Shown: one piece after another, positions 34,084-43,796 of the stretch
Layout of the letters: each line of letters opens with the position of its first letter
Position numbering within the stretch: position 1 is the stretch's first letter
NCBI GenBank assembly: GCA_959606905.1
Contig: CAUHML010000001.1
Location: forward strand, 92,940-156,939
DNA length: 64,000 bases
Origin: an uncultured Bacteroides sp.
GTDB taxonomy: Bacteria > Bacteroidota > Bacteroidia > Bacteroidales > Bacteroidaceae
Direction: 5' to 3'
Made by a program: the position numbers and the translations under genes
The notes under the pieces: generated by a model
What the model was told of the DNA's origin: nothing
Databases searched by the model: none
Seen by the model: only the letters and a program-made list of their open reading frames with translations

Positions 34084-36132
34084 ATGAAAACTACTCAACT
34101 ATTACGGTTGATAAGTATTATAAACAGCCTGTTCATAATTCCTGCTTGTAGTGCTCAAAACCCTTCAGAAAATCTTATGGAAGAAGTTCTTGAAGATTTA
34201 TCTGTTAATAATGATATTAATAACTCGGTTAATTCCCTGAATTGGGAAAATGAATTGGAAGAGCTTTCCAACCGTCTGCAGGAACCTGTTAATTTAAATA
34301 GTGCTACCCGTGAACAACTCGAACAATTTCCTTTTTTAAGTGATATTCAGATTGAGCATTTATTGGCTTATATTTATATACATGGGCAAATGGAAACCAT
34401 TTACGAACTTCAGTTGGTAGAGGAACTGGATAGGCAGACTATTCAGTATTTATTGCCTTTTGTCTGTATAAAAGCTATTAACAATGAGCCTGCTTTTCGG
34501 TGGAAAACTATGTTGAAAGATGCAGGAAGGTATGGTAAGAATGAAGTGTTAACTCGCTTGGATATACCATTTTATAAACGAAAAGGTTATGAACATACCT
34601 ATTTGGGACCTTCTGTTTATAACTCTGTGAAATATACATTTCGATATCGTGACCAGCTTTATGCAGGGGGAGTTGCCGAAAAAGATGCCGGAGAACCTTT
34701 TGCTGCTTTGCATAATCGCTACGGATATGATTATTACTCATTTTATTTATTACTTCAGAATTGTGGTCGGTTGAAATCATTGGCTGTTGGTAACTATCGG
34801 CTTAGTTTCGGGCAAGGCTTAGTGATGAGTACAGATTATCTAATGGGAAAAACAATATATGCATCCTCTTTCAACAATCGCAGCGCTGGAATCAAAAGTC
34901 ATTCTTCTACGGATGAATATAATTATTTTCGTGGGGTGGCAACTACTGTTGCTTTGACAAAACGTTTATCGGTTTCTGCATTCTATTCACATCGGAATAT
35001 GGATGGTGTTGTTACGGACGGAGAAATAACATCTGTATATAAAACCGGATTACATAGAAGTCGCAAAGAAGCGGATAAAAAGAACTTGCTCACATCACAG
35101 TTAACAGGCGGAAATGTTAGTTATCAACAGAACCATATCCGGTTGGGTATCACCGGTGTTTACTATGTTTTCAACCGACCTTATGAACCGGAACTAACAG
35201 GTTATTCCAAGTATAATATTCATGGAAATCATTTCTATAATTTAGGGATAGATTATGCCTATCGTTGGCGTCGCTTCTCTTTTCAGGGAGAAACGGCGAT
35301 AGGAAAACAAGGTTGGGCTTCTTTGAACCGATTACAATACTCGCCGGTTCAAGACATACAGTTTATGTTGATACATCGTTTTTATTCGTATGATTATTGG
35401 GCTATGTATGCTCATTCTTTCGGTGAAGGAAGTACGGTTCAAAATGAACAGGGATATTATGTTGGATTAGAAACAACACCTTTCAGCCATTGGAGGTTTT
35501 TTGTTTCATTCGATCTGTTTTCTTTTCCCTGGAAGAAATACAGAATTAATAAACCTTCCCGTGGAACGGACGGATTGATTCAGGCAACTTTTACTCCGCG
35601 TACTAATTTATCAATGTATCTGAAATATCGTTATAAGCAGAAAGAACGTGACTTGACAGGCAGTAAAGGAACACTAACGCTTCCTATTTTTCATCATCAA
35701 CTTCGTTATCGTTTGAACTATTCTTTGAATGATGTGTTTAGCAGTCGTACAACTTTAGATTATAATCATTTTCATTCTCAGGACAGAGCTGCTACTAAAG
35801 GATATCAGGTTACACAGATGATATCCTCCCAACTGCCTTGGACCAGGCTGTTTGCTGACGTTCAAGGCAGTTATTTTTGTACGGACGATTATGACTCCCG
35901 TGTGTATGTATCAGAAAAAGGATTGCTCTATACATTTTATACTCCTTCCTTTCAAGGTCGCGGATTTCGTTGTGCTGTCCGGTTAAGATATGAATTGAAT
36001 AAACACTGGTTGTTTATAACCAAGTTCGGAGAAACTATCTATCTGAACCGGAATGAAATAGGTTCCGGCAACGATTTAATCTATGGAAATAAAAAAGCAG
36101 ATATACAAATGCAACTACGTATCAAGTTTTAA
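34084..36132 (+). CDS. Helix-hairpin-helix protein with C-terminal outer-membrane beta-barrel
   Basis: The protein has 682 residues from the ATG at 34084; a TTG one codon earlier is less likely. A signal peptide, perhaps with lipobox IPAC, is followed by a ComEA-like HhH segment (PVNLNSATREQLEQFPFLSD, about residues 70-135). The rest is rich in alternating aromatic strands (YAGGVAEKDAGEPFAALHN, YRLSFGQGLVMSTDYLMG, GRGFRCAVRLRYELN) and ends in MQLRIKF, a terminal-Phe barrel signature. This combination is common in Bacteroidota and has no proven role that I know of; the HhH here is in the envelope and need not bind DNA. It is a single gene upstream of locus C. Confidence 0.82.
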   Translation: MKTTQLLRLISIINSLFIIPACSAQNPSENLMEEVLEDLSVNNDINNSVNSLNWENELEELSNRLQEPVNLNSATREQLEQFPFLSDIQIEHLLAYIYIHGQMETIYELQLVEELDRQTIQYLLPFVCIKAINNEPAFRWKTMLKDAGRYGKNEVLTRLDIPFYKRKGYEHTYLGPSVYNSVKYTFRYRDQLYAGGVAEKDAGEPFAALHNRYGYDYYSFYLLLQNCGRLKSLAVGNYRLSFGQGLVMSTDYLMGKTIYASSFNNRSAGIKSHSSTDEYNYFRGVATTVALTKRLSVSAFYSHRNMDGVVTDGEITSVYKTGLHRSRKEADKKNLLTSQLTGGNVSYQQNHIRLGITGVYYVFNRPYEPELTGYSKYNIHGNHFYNLGIDYAYRWRRFSFQGETAIGKQGWASLNRLQYSPVQDIQFMLIHRFYSYDYWAMYAHSFGEGSTVQNEQGYYVGLETTPFSHWRFFVSFDLFSFPWKKYRINKPSRGTDGLIQATFTPRTNLSMYLKYRYKQKERDLTGSKGTLTLPIFHHQLRYRLNYSLNDVFSSRTTLDYNHFHSQDRAATKGYQVTQMISSQLPWTRLFADVQGSYFCTDDYDSRVYVSEKGLLYTFYTPSFQGRGFRCAVRLRYELNKHWLFITKFGETIYLNRNEIGSGNDLIYGNKKADIQMQLRIKF

Positions 36133-36134
36133 TG

Positions 36135-36142
36135 TATATTTG
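36135..36142 (+). promoter_or_regulatory. Candidate -7 box for the locus C sigma factor
   Basis: TATATTTG matches TAnnTTTG and lies 34 bp before the ATG, directly after the HhH gene stop. No clear -33. Confidence 0.45.
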
Positions 36143-36176
36143 TCTGCCAGAAAATAATAAAAGAATACGAGAATAA

Positions 36177-36686
36177 ATGGATGATAAAGCTGCTTTTGAC
36201 AGAATGTTTAATGAGTGGTATGCACAATTTGTATATTTTGCATACTATTTTGTAAATGATGTCGAAGTCTGCCGGGATATCGTAAGTGATGCTTTTGAAT
36301 ATTTGTGGCGTAATTATGATAAAATAGAAGAAGTTACAGCGAAAACTTATTTGTATACAATAATTCGTACACGTTGCATTGATTACCTTCGTAAACAAAA
36401 TATCCATGAAGAATATGTCGAATTTACTTCGCAATTAATCAATAAAATAAAAGAATCGGATTCACAACAACCGGATTCCCGTATTTTATGTATTCGTAAA
36501 GCCATGAAAAAGCTGACTCCGTATAATTATTACATTTTGGAAGCATGTTACATCCATAACAAAAAATATAAGGAAGTGGCCGAGGAACTCAATGTAAGCG
36601 TGGCTGCTATTCATAAGAATATAGTAAAAGCTTTGCGTATTCTTCGTGAAGAATTAGGCCAAAAAGGTAACCAAAATGAATTTTAA
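36177..36686 (+). CDS. ECF RNA polymerase sigma factor (FecI-like), locus C
   Basis: The protein has 169 residues. Region 2 is FDRMFNEWYAQFVYFAYYFV through EVCRDIVSDAFEYLWRNYDK with YLYTIIRTRCIDYLRKQ. Region 4 is MKKLTPYNYYILEACYIHNK followed by YKEVAEELNVSVAAIHKNIV. The gene is followed after 30 bp by FecR and then an STN-bearing SusC, the standard trans-envelope signalling set: SusC senses ligand, FecR relays, sigma is released and transcribes the SusC operon. A candidate target promoter lies at 37953-37984. Confidence 0.95.
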   Translation: MDDKAAFDRMFNEWYAQFVYFAYYFVNDVEVCRDIVSDAFEYLWRNYDKIEEVTAKTYLYTIIRTRCIDYLRKQNIHEEYVEFTSQLINKIKESDSQQPDSRILCIRKAMKKLTPYNYYILEACYIHNKKYKEVAEELNVSVAAIHKNIVKALRILREELGQKGNQNEF

Positions 36687-36716
36687 AACGTATATTATAT
36701 ATCTAATGAATAATCT

Positions 36717-37886
36717 ATGGATGAAAATAATACATATATAAATAAGTCGGAAAAGGAAGCTTTGGAAATAATGGAAAATGTTTCTGATATTACTTCCGAT
36801 CAATTGCAGGCATTAAGAGAGAATGAGGAATGCTTTCAGACCTGCAGTGATATTGCAGAAGCTGTAATAGGAATGCAAATGGAAAAAAATGCACTTTCTA
36901 TTAATACACAGCAGGCTTTAGCTGATTTTCATCGAAAACATCTGGACAGGCGAAATAAAAAGCTCTATATTTTATGGACAAGTGTTGCAGGAGTAGCGGC
37001 AACAATCATTATTATACTGGTTTTACGTATGATGTCCTTTTCTCCGGAATCGGATATAGAAAGTATTAAAGTTTTTCAGGCAGACCACGCCCCGCAGCAA
37101 GTTACTTTGCAAGTTGCCGGTGAAGAAAAAGTTGAACCTTTGAAAAAAGCAGTGCAATCACTTCCCTCTTCTACGGTGAAATTATCACCGCAGAAGATTG
37201 CTTATAATACTATTCAGACTGAGAATAAGAAAATAAGAAATAAAAAAGTACAGATACATAGATTAAGTATACCGAGAGGAGAAACTTTTAAGGTAGTTTT
37301 ATCCGACGGGACTGAAGTACTTTTAAATTCGGACAGTCGCTTGTCTTATCCTACGGTGTTTAAAGGAAAAGAAAGAGTTGTTTCTTTGGAAGGGGAAGCC
37401 TATTTTAATGTAACCAAAAATACTGAACATCCTTTTATAGTAAAAAGTGGAAATGTTCAGGTTCGAGTATTAGGAACAGAATTTAATATGTGTAGCTACA
37501 CCCCCGACAATGTCCGTGTTACCTTAATCGAAGGAAAAGTTGCCGTCAGTGATACCTGTGGTTTACAAACTGTAGAAATGAAGCCGGGACAAAGTGCACA
37601 ACTCGTTTCAGACGGAACATTTGCCGTTGATGAAGTTGATACGGAAACATTCTTGTATTGGAAGGAGGGATTCTTTTATTTCGACGATGTAGCATTGGTG
37701 GATATGATGAAAGAAATAGGTAAATGGTATAATATAGATATAGAATTTAGAAACAGTGAGATAATGAATCTGCGTATGCATTTTCTGGCAAACCGTCAAC
37801 AGAAAGTTTCTGATTTGATTGAGTTGTTAAATCGTATGGAAAGAATTCATGTCTATTTAGAAGGTGAAAGCCTTATTATCGAGTAA
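36717..37886 (+). CDS. FecR-type anti-sigma factor, locus C
   Basis: The protein has 389 residues with one membrane segment (LYILWTSVAGVAATIIIILV, about 83-105). The cytoplasmic N-terminal part should hold the sigma factor. The periplasmic part has a FecR domain from about 190 (SIPRGETFKVVLSDGTEVLL, SLEGEAYFNVTKN, VRVLGTEFNMCSY, GKVAVSD, MKPGQSAQL) and a C-terminal DUF4974-like domain (FFYFDDVALVDMMKEIGKWY to the end) that would touch the STN domain of SusC. An insert of about 80 residues between membrane segment and FecR domain makes it longer than the locus D homologue (315 residues). Confidence 0.94.
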   Translation: MDENNTYINKSEKEALEIMENVSDITSDQLQALRENEECFQTCSDIAEAVIGMQMEKNALSINTQQALADFHRKHLDRRNKKLYILWTSVAGVAATIIIILVLRMMSFSPESDIESIKVFQADHAPQQVTLQVAGEEKVEPLKKAVQSLPSSTVKLSPQKIAYNTIQTENKKIRNKKVQIHRLSIPRGETFKVVLSDGTEVLLNSDSRLSYPTVFKGKERVVSLEGEAYFNVTKNTEHPFIVKSGNVQVRVLGTEFNMCSYTPDNVRVTLIEGKVAVSDTCGLQTVEMKPGQSAQLVSDGTFAVDEVDTETFLYWKEGFFYFDDVALVDMMKEIGKWYNIDIEFRNSEIMNLRMHFLANRQQKVSDLIELLNRMERIHVYLEGESLIIE

Positions 37887-37952
37887 AAAACAACTATTCA
37901 GCAAGAAATAAATCCGGTTAGAAAAATATTTTTGGAAAATAAATCTGTTTAT

Positions 37953-37984
37953 GGGTAACCATTCTTTTATAAAACTCGTATAAA
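37953..37984 (+). promoter_or_regulatory. Candidate ECF-sigma promoter of the locus C SusC operon
   Basis: GGGTAAC (37953-37959), 17 bp, then CGTATAAA (37977-37984) resembles an ECF -35/-10 pair and lies 36 bp before the SusC start in the 133-bp gap after FecR. No TAnnTTTG box is present there, which supports a dedicated sigma factor. Confidence 0.42.
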
Positions 37985-38019
37985 ATATAAAAAATAGATT
38001 TATTTAACCAATCGGATTT

Positions 38020-41000
38020 ATGGAAAGACAAGCATGGAAATTGATTGTTTTACTTTTGTTATTCTGTTATGTCCATTCACCTTATGTTAAGGCACAAGTT
38101 GGTAATGGAAAGCAAATAACAATGGAATTTAAAAATGAAGGTTTACCTTCTATTTTTAAACGTTTGCAGAAATTATCGGGATATAAAGTACTTTTTATCT
38201 ACGATGAAGTTCGTTCTTATCATTCTACCGGAAAGGTGGAGAAAGCTTCGATTGAAGAAGTTTTAAAGGTAATTATTGGGAAGCATCCTTTGAAGTATGT
38301 CATTGAAGGGCAATTCATCAATATTACACATAAAAATCCTCAGAATGTTATTTCGGAAGTAAAAGGTAAAATTATTGCTGAAGAAGACGGACTACCTGTA
38401 ATTGGTGCAACCATACAGGTAGAAGGAACTTCTATTCGCACCATTACAGATGCGAACGGGAATTTCAGACTTATCAATGTGCCTCAAAGCAATCGGATAA
38501 AGATATCTTATGTAGGCATGCAATCCCAATCGTTATCTCCGAAACCCCAGATGTCGGTGGTACTGAAAACCGATACCAAAGCATTGGATGAAGTGGTAGT
38601 AGAGGCAGGTATTATCCAACGTAATAAAATGGGGTTTACCGGTTCGTATAGGACAGTCAATCAGGAGGAACTGAAGGCTGTGGGTAATATTAATGTGCTT
38701 CAAAGTTTAAAAACGTTGGATCCTTCTTTCGTAGTTGCTGATGATATGTCGATGGGGTCCGACCCTAATACCATGTCCAGAATTACCATGCGTGGTGGTA
38801 CTACGATGACTATTTCCGGAATTTATGATGATACGACGACCAATCCCAATGAACCTCTGTTTATTTTGGATGGTTTTGAATCTAGCCTGCAAGAGATTAA
38901 TGATTTGGATATCAATAGAATTGAATCTATCACTTTACTTAAAGATGCTGCTTCCACTGCCATTTACGGTTCAAAGGGAGCAAACGGCGTGGTGGTTGTA
39001 GAAACTATTAAACCCAAAGCCGGTGAAGTGATGATCAATTATAGTGGAGATGCGCAAGTGGCATGGGCCGACTTGAGTGTTTACAACATGATGAATGCTG
39101 CCGAAAAACTGGAATTTGAAGTCTTGGCCGGTCGTTATGGTGATTTGAATGACTGGTCAGGCAACAGAGAAAGCATTGCACAATATCAGCGGGCTTTGGA
39201 GAATGTGAGAAGAGGAGTAGATACTTACTGGTTGAAAGTACCTATCCAAACTGCCGTCACACAATCTCATTCATTGAATGTGTCAGGAGGTGACAAAGGA
39301 TTCCTGTATCAGATAGGTGCTATGTTCAAAGATATCCAAGGAGTTATGAAAGGTTCTGTTCGCCAGACATTCGGAGGAAATATGCGTATGACTTACCGTA
39401 AAAACAAGTTTAATATTTCGAATAACTTGAATGTAAACATAACAAATGGAAATAATGGTGCATGGGGCTCCTTTTCAGAGTTTGTAAATGCTAATCCTTA
39501 TTATCCGGTTACTAATGAAGACGGTACTATCCCTCGTGATCTGGATGTGTATAAACGTGCGAATTATGCCGATATAACAGCTACTAATCCATATTACAAT
39601 GCTATGTTGCCTTCCGAAAACAGATCTAAAATACTGTCCGTTACTAATAACACAAACCTTAATTGGTATATTATTGATAATCTGCGTTGGACGGCCTCAA
39701 TGAGTTTGAATACAACCAACACTGACAATATGAACTTCACCGATCCGGCTCATACGAAGTATGCTTCGTCGGATTATACCAAACAAGGTGAATATTCCTC
39801 ATCGAAATCCAGAAGTTGGCGTTATACCATGAATACCGGTATCGCTTATGCACTTTCTTTGAATGATCATAATCTGACTTTCAATGGCCGCGCTGAAATC
39901 AGGTCTACTTCTTCAAATACCGAGTCATTTGTAGCTACCGGTTTTCCGAAAGGAGTAGGTGCCATTCCTTCTTTTGCTTATTCCTTTAAAGAAAATTCGA
40001 CACCCGGATATAGCGAAAGCATTAGTCGTGGAGTAAGTTTTCTGGGGACTTTCAATTATAACTATAAGTATCGTTATTTGTTTGATGCCAGTCTTTCGAG
40101 TGACGGTTCCACTTCTTTCGGGCGCGATAAGAAATTCCAGACATTCTGGTCGGTAGGGGCCGGTTGGAATGTCAGCAAGGAATCATTTGCTAAGGACTGG
40201 GACTGGATGCAGGAATTAAAATTACGTGGTTCATTTGGTAGTAACGGTAATCAGAATGTCAGTAACCTGACAAGTAATGTATATAGTTATTATGCAGGTA
40301 GCGATATTTTCGGTACTGCTTCTTATTTGTCCGGTTATGCCAATCCTAATTTGGAGTGGCAAGTTGTAAAGAAGACCTCTGTGGGTATTGATCTTATGTT
40401 CTGGGATAATCGTTTGTTGTTGACCATGGACTACTATCATACAAATACCAATCCATTGGTAGTATCTATTCAGCAAAAGCCTTCCAGCGGTTTGTCTACT
40501 TTACCCATTAACCTCGGTCATTTGAATACTAATGGTTTTGAGTTTAATGTGAGTTGGTATGCTATACGAAATCTGGAAAAGCGCATTATGCTGAACTTCC
40601 GTTTGAACGGAAATACTTATAAATCTGTATATGGAGGATTTGGAGAAGCTCTAGCTAACTTGAACGATGCCTATAAGAAAGACTCTTCGGTAGATAGTAA
40701 GTTGAATGTAAACTCAATGATACAGTATCAGGATGGTGAAAGTCCTACTGCCCTTTTTGCAGTTCGTTCGTTAGGCATCGATCCGGCAACGGGTAAGGAA
40801 GTATTTCTCACCAAGAACGGAACTCCTACATTCGATTATAATGCTGACGACCGTGTGAAGATAGCCGATACCAATCCGAAAATACGGGGTGTATTCGGTA
40901 TATCGTTTACTTACAAGAATTTGCAGGCAAGTGTCAACTTACGTTATAACTTAGGTTCGTTTGCATTCAACTCGGCTTTGTTTAACAAGGTAGAAAATAT

Positions 41001-41337
41001 TTCTGCATCGAACATTGCTTATAATCAGGATAAGCGTGCTTTGTATAGCAGATGGCAGAATGCCGGTGATGTATCACAGTTCAAGGGTATTTCATTAACT
41101 ACCCAGACTCCGATTTCATCTCGCTTTGTTCAACGCGACAATTATCTGCGTGGCGAAAGTGCACGTATCAGTTGGGATTTTTCCAGAGACGAATGGATTA
41201 AGCGTTTGTTCCTGAAAGACCTGCGGTTTAATGTTTCATTCAATGATTTCTTCGACTTGAGCGAAATGAAACGGGAAAGAGGAACGGACTATCCGTTCCA
41301 GAGAGCCATATCTTTCGGATTAAGTGCTCGTTTCTAA
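38020..41337 (+). CDS. SusC-like TonB-dependent transducer with STN domain (locus C)
   Basis: The protein has 1105 residues. After the signal peptide comes an STN domain (ITMEFKNEGLPSIFKRLQKL to VIEGQFINITHK, about 30-102), which contacts FecR. It is followed by the carboxypeptidase-regulatory-like domain (GKIIAEEDGLPVIGATIQVE), a TonB-box-like region (DEVVVEAGIIQRNKMG), a plug (ITMRGGTTMTISGIYDDTTT, ITLLKDAASTAIYGSKGANG) and a barrel ending FGLSARF. The plug segment is longer and more Met/Thr-rich than in the other SusC proteins here. The cargo is unknown, and the following genes contain no glycan-degrading enzyme. Confidence 0.95.
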   Translation: MERQAWKLIVLLLLFCYVHSPYVKAQVGNGKQITMEFKNEGLPSIFKRLQKLSGYKVLFIYDEVRSYHSTGKVEKASIEEVLKVIIGKHPLKYVIEGQFINITHKNPQNVISEVKGKIIAEEDGLPVIGATIQVEGTSIRTITDANGNFRLINVPQSNRIKISYVGMQSQSLSPKPQMSVVLKTDTKALDEVVVEAGIIQRNKMGFTGSYRTVNQEELKAVGNINVLQSLKTLDPSFVVADDMSMGSDPNTMSRITMRGGTTMTISGIYDDTTTNPNEPLFILDGFESSLQEINDLDINRIESITLLKDAASTAIYGSKGANGVVVVETIKPKAGEVMINYSGDAQVAWADLSVYNMMNAAEKLEFEVLAGRYGDLNDWSGNRESIAQYQRALENVRRGVDTYWLKVPIQTAVTQSHSLNVSGGDKGFLYQIGAMFKDIQGVMKGSVRQTFGGNMRMTYRKNKFNISNNLNVNITNGNNGAWGSFSEFVNANPYYPVTNEDGTIPRDLDVYKRANYADITATNPYYNAMLPSENRSKILSVTNNTNLNWYIIDNLRWTASMSLNTTNTDNMNFTDPAHTKYASSDYTKQGEYSSSKSRSWRYTMNTGIAYALSLNDHNLTFNGRAEIRSTSSNTESFVATGFPKGVGAIPSFAYSFKENSTPGYSESISRGVSFLGTFNYNYKYRYLFDASLSSDGSTSFGRDKKFQTFWSVGAGWNVSKESFAKDWDWMQELKLRGSFGSNGNQNVSNLTSNVYSYYAGSDIFGTASYLSGYANPNLEWQVVKKTSVGIDLMFWDNRLLLTMDYYHTNTNPLVVSIQQKPSSGLSTLPINLGHLNTNGFEFNVSWYAIRNLEKRIMLNFRLNGNTYKSVYGGFGEALANLNDAYKKDSSVDSKLNVNSMIQYQDGESPTALFAVRSLGIDPATGKEVFLTKNGTPTFDYNADDRVKIADTNPKIRGVFGISFTYKNLQASVNLRYNLGSFAFNSALFNKVENISASNIAYNQDKRALYSRWQNAGDVSQFKGISLTTQTPISSRFVQRDNYLRGESARISWDFSRDEWIKRLFLKDLRFNVSFNDFFDLSEMKRERGTDYPFQRAISFGLSARF

Positions 41338-41371
41338 CGATAACAATACACGAATAAATATAGAATTAAGT

Positions 41372-42925
41372 ATGAAAAGAAATATATCACATTTATTATA
41401 TATAGTAGCCATAGGCTTCTTTACTTCCTGTAGCGACTTTCTGGATGTGGCACCGAAGGACAAGGTATTGGAAGAAGACCAGTATAAAACGGAAGCAGGT
41501 ATTCATGGAGCTTTAAACGGGCTTTACAGGCAATTAATATCTACCTCCCTTTACGGGGCGAATTTATCTCAGACTGCTCTGGACGCAATGGGGCACTTTT
41601 ATACCTATCCTCCGTCACAACCGTCGGGAAATAAATTGTCTGCCACATTGTTTTTCCTCTGTAACGGACGGTCCGAAGAGTATGGAGCAGCTGAAAGCAT
41701 ATTTGCCGATATATGGAAAAGCGGATATAATACGCTTCTCAATATCAACTATTTTTTGAAAAGCATGGAGGGATCGACTGCTGTTATCGGTAGTAACAAT
41801 AAAGATGTATTGATGGGTGAGGCATACGGATTACGGGCTTATCTTCATTTTGACCTTTTCCGTTTGTTCGGCCCCAGATGGGAAGATCGTTCGAATATCA
41901 ATAAGATTTTGCCGTATAGTAGAACTACGGATATGATACTGAATCATGTCGGTTATGAAGAAGATGTGTACTCCACTGCCGATGAATATTTGGATTATTT
42001 ATTGGAGGATATTCGTGAGGCGGAACGGTTGTTGGCTGCTGACCCTATTCTGTCTGATGACTCTGCTATTAGTAAGGAGCTGATAAGTGATTTTTATAAG
42101 AATCGTAACAGACGTATGAATTATTATGCGGTGAAAGCGCTCGAAGCCCGTGTATTGCAATATATAGGAGACTATAAGAATGCGGCTATAGCAGCCAAGG
42201 TAGTGACTGATCAGATAGGGGAAAAAGGAAAAGTGTTCTCATGGACAAATGTTACAACCGTACTTGCCAATATGGATTACTCTTTCTTCAATGAAGTAGT
42301 TTTTGGAATCAACAATCCGGATATGCTTTCCAATTATAACTCCTTTTATAATAAAACGGATATAAACGATTTATATGCAGTAGACCGTGATAATTTGGTT
42401 CAAAACATCTATTCCGGTTTTGGTGATAACCTGAAAGCAATAATAGATGTCCGTGCCCGGCAGTGGACGGAAAGTAACGACCAGGGAGGAAGTTCTGTCT
42501 CCTATTCGCAAAATGGTACCTACATCTCTAACAAGTTTAATATTTCAGCCAATAGTAATCTTCCCGCGTTGGTCGATTTCCAACCGTTGATTCGTGTTAC
42601 TGAAATGTATTATATTCAGGCGGAAGCAGCCTTGAAAGATGGTGATAAAAAGACAGCTGCCGAACTATTGAACACTGTTTCTTCTCATAGAGGCATTCCG
42701 GAGACTAGCTTTTATTACTTGACGGAGAATGATATGGATGAACAATTCTATTCCCACATAGAGAGTGAATATTATAAGGAGTTTTATGGGGAAGGGCAAG
42801 TTTATTTTTATCATAAGCGGATGAAGAGCGATCAGATGTTTCCCGGATACGGAGGAACTTCGGTGGCAGTAAATGCCAGTGCAATGTATAATATACCTAT
42901 TCCGAATATTGAAACAGATATATAA
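41372..42925 (+). CDS. SusD-like lipoprotein (locus C)
   Basis: The protein has 517 residues from the ATG at 41372, chosen because it gives MKRNISHLLYIVAIGFFTSC with the lipobox Cys20. The longer open frame would overlap the SusC stop and add a non-signal leader. Features are YGLRAYLHFDLFRLFGPRWE near residue 150 and a PLIRVTEMYYIQAEAALKDG block near 410. The C-terminal region (EFYGEGQVYFYHKRMKSDQM) is the weaker SusD variant seen in loci with DUF4843 and PKD-like partners. The gene lies 34 bp after SusC. Confidence 0.91.
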   Translation: MKRNISHLLYIVAIGFFTSCSDFLDVAPKDKVLEEDQYKTEAGIHGALNGLYRQLISTSLYGANLSQTALDAMGHFYTYPPSQPSGNKLSATLFFLCNGRSEEYGAAESIFADIWKSGYNTLLNINYFLKSMEGSTAVIGSNNKDVLMGEAYGLRAYLHFDLFRLFGPRWEDRSNINKILPYSRTTDMILNHVGYEEDVYSTADEYLDYLLEDIREAERLLAADPILSDDSAISKELISDFYKNRNRRMNYYAVKALEARVLQYIGDYKNAAIAAKVVTDQIGEKGKVFSWTNVTTVLANMDYSFFNEVVFGINNPDMLSNYNSFYNKTDINDLYAVDRDNLVQNIYSGFGDNLKAIIDVRARQWTESNDQGGSSVSYSQNGTYISNKFNISANSNLPALVDFQPLIRVTEMYYIQAEAALKDGDKKTAAELLNTVSSHRGIPETSFYYLTENDMDEQFYSHIESEYYKEFYGEGQVYFYHKRMKSDQMFPGYGGTSVAVNASAMYNIPIPNIETDI

Positions 42926-42950
42926 TTTAGTCTTTAAAAATAAATTCAAT

Positions 42951-43793
42951 ATGAAAAGAAACAGTTTTAAATGGTGTGTTTATACATTTCTATTTCTTGG
43001 GATAGGAATGGTATCTTGCGCTGACGAGGATTTAATGACTTATGAAGATGTTCCTCGAATTTATTTTAAATATGCTGATGCATCCTCTTCCGACTTTGGA
43101 GAAAATGAAGATCAGATCACTGTTAATATGGGATATGACAGGCCGTTGAAAAACGACAGTATCATTAAGATTCCTATCAAACTAATGGGACGAGTTTCGG
43201 AAACAGACCGGGCGGTAAAAGTAGTGATGATACCTGAAGAATCGACAGCCACAGAAGGAGAAGATATAGAGATTTTGTCTGCGTATCTACCTGCCAACTC
43301 AATCTTTGGTAATGTGGAAGTAAGGCTGAAACGTACGGAAGCCGTTGATAATGAAATGTTGTTTGCCCGTATCCGGTTGGCTTCGAATGAAAACTTTCAT
43401 ACGGATTATTCAACGTCCAGATATGATAAAGGAAACAATCGAAACGGATTGATTTATAGTATTTATTTTACGGCACTGGCTGAAAAACCCAGTTTATGGG
43501 CGGCTTCTTATTCGTCGATGACCTTAGAAAGTACATTCGGCGCATACAGTAATGCAAAAATGAATGTGATATATGAGGCTTGCGGAGTGACTAGAGAATA
43601 TTTTGAGATTGATCCCGAAGATAACGACCCGACGGGTAAGGAAACGTTTACCAAACGTTTTTCGAGGGAAGTTTCTTTTGGAATGATTTCATTGATTAAT
43701 CGTTACTTAGTAAAATATAAAGAAGAACATGGAGAACCTTTGGTGGATGAGTTTGGTGAAGAGGTCAAGACTCCTCTACCGAGTATTCAATAA
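42951..43793 (+). CDS. DUF4843 domain lipoprotein
   Basis: The protein has 280 residues from the ATG at 42951, giving lipobox MVSC (Cys23) followed by ADEDL. The pattern YEDVPRIYFKYADASSSDFG, then IIKIPIKLMGRVSETDRAVK and VVMIPEESTATEGEDIEIL is that of DUF4843, a beta-sandwich family of surface lipoproteins. An upstream Met at 42873 lies inside the SusD gene and is rejected. It occurs in a fixed order after SusD and before the PKD-like protein in this kind of operon. Function unknown; surface binding is the usual assumption. Confidence 0.85.
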   Translation: MKRNSFKWCVYTFLFLGIGMVSCADEDLMTYEDVPRIYFKYADASSSDFGENEDQITVNMGYDRPLKNDSIIKIPIKLMGRVSETDRAVKVVMIPEESTATEGEDIEILSAYLPANSIFGNVEVRLKRTEAVDNEMLFARIRLASNENFHTDYSTSRYDKGNNRNGLIYSIYFTALAEKPSLWAASYSSMTLESTFGAYSNAKMNVIYEACGVTREYFEIDPEDNDPTGKETFTKRFSREVSFGMISLINRYLVKYKEEHGEPLVDEFGEEVKTPLPSIQ

Positions 43794-43796
43794 AAG

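Noticed and set aside
41324..41371. SusD start overlapping the SusC stop in locus C
   Set aside because: The added residues are polar and hide the lipoprotein signal, which begins at 41372.
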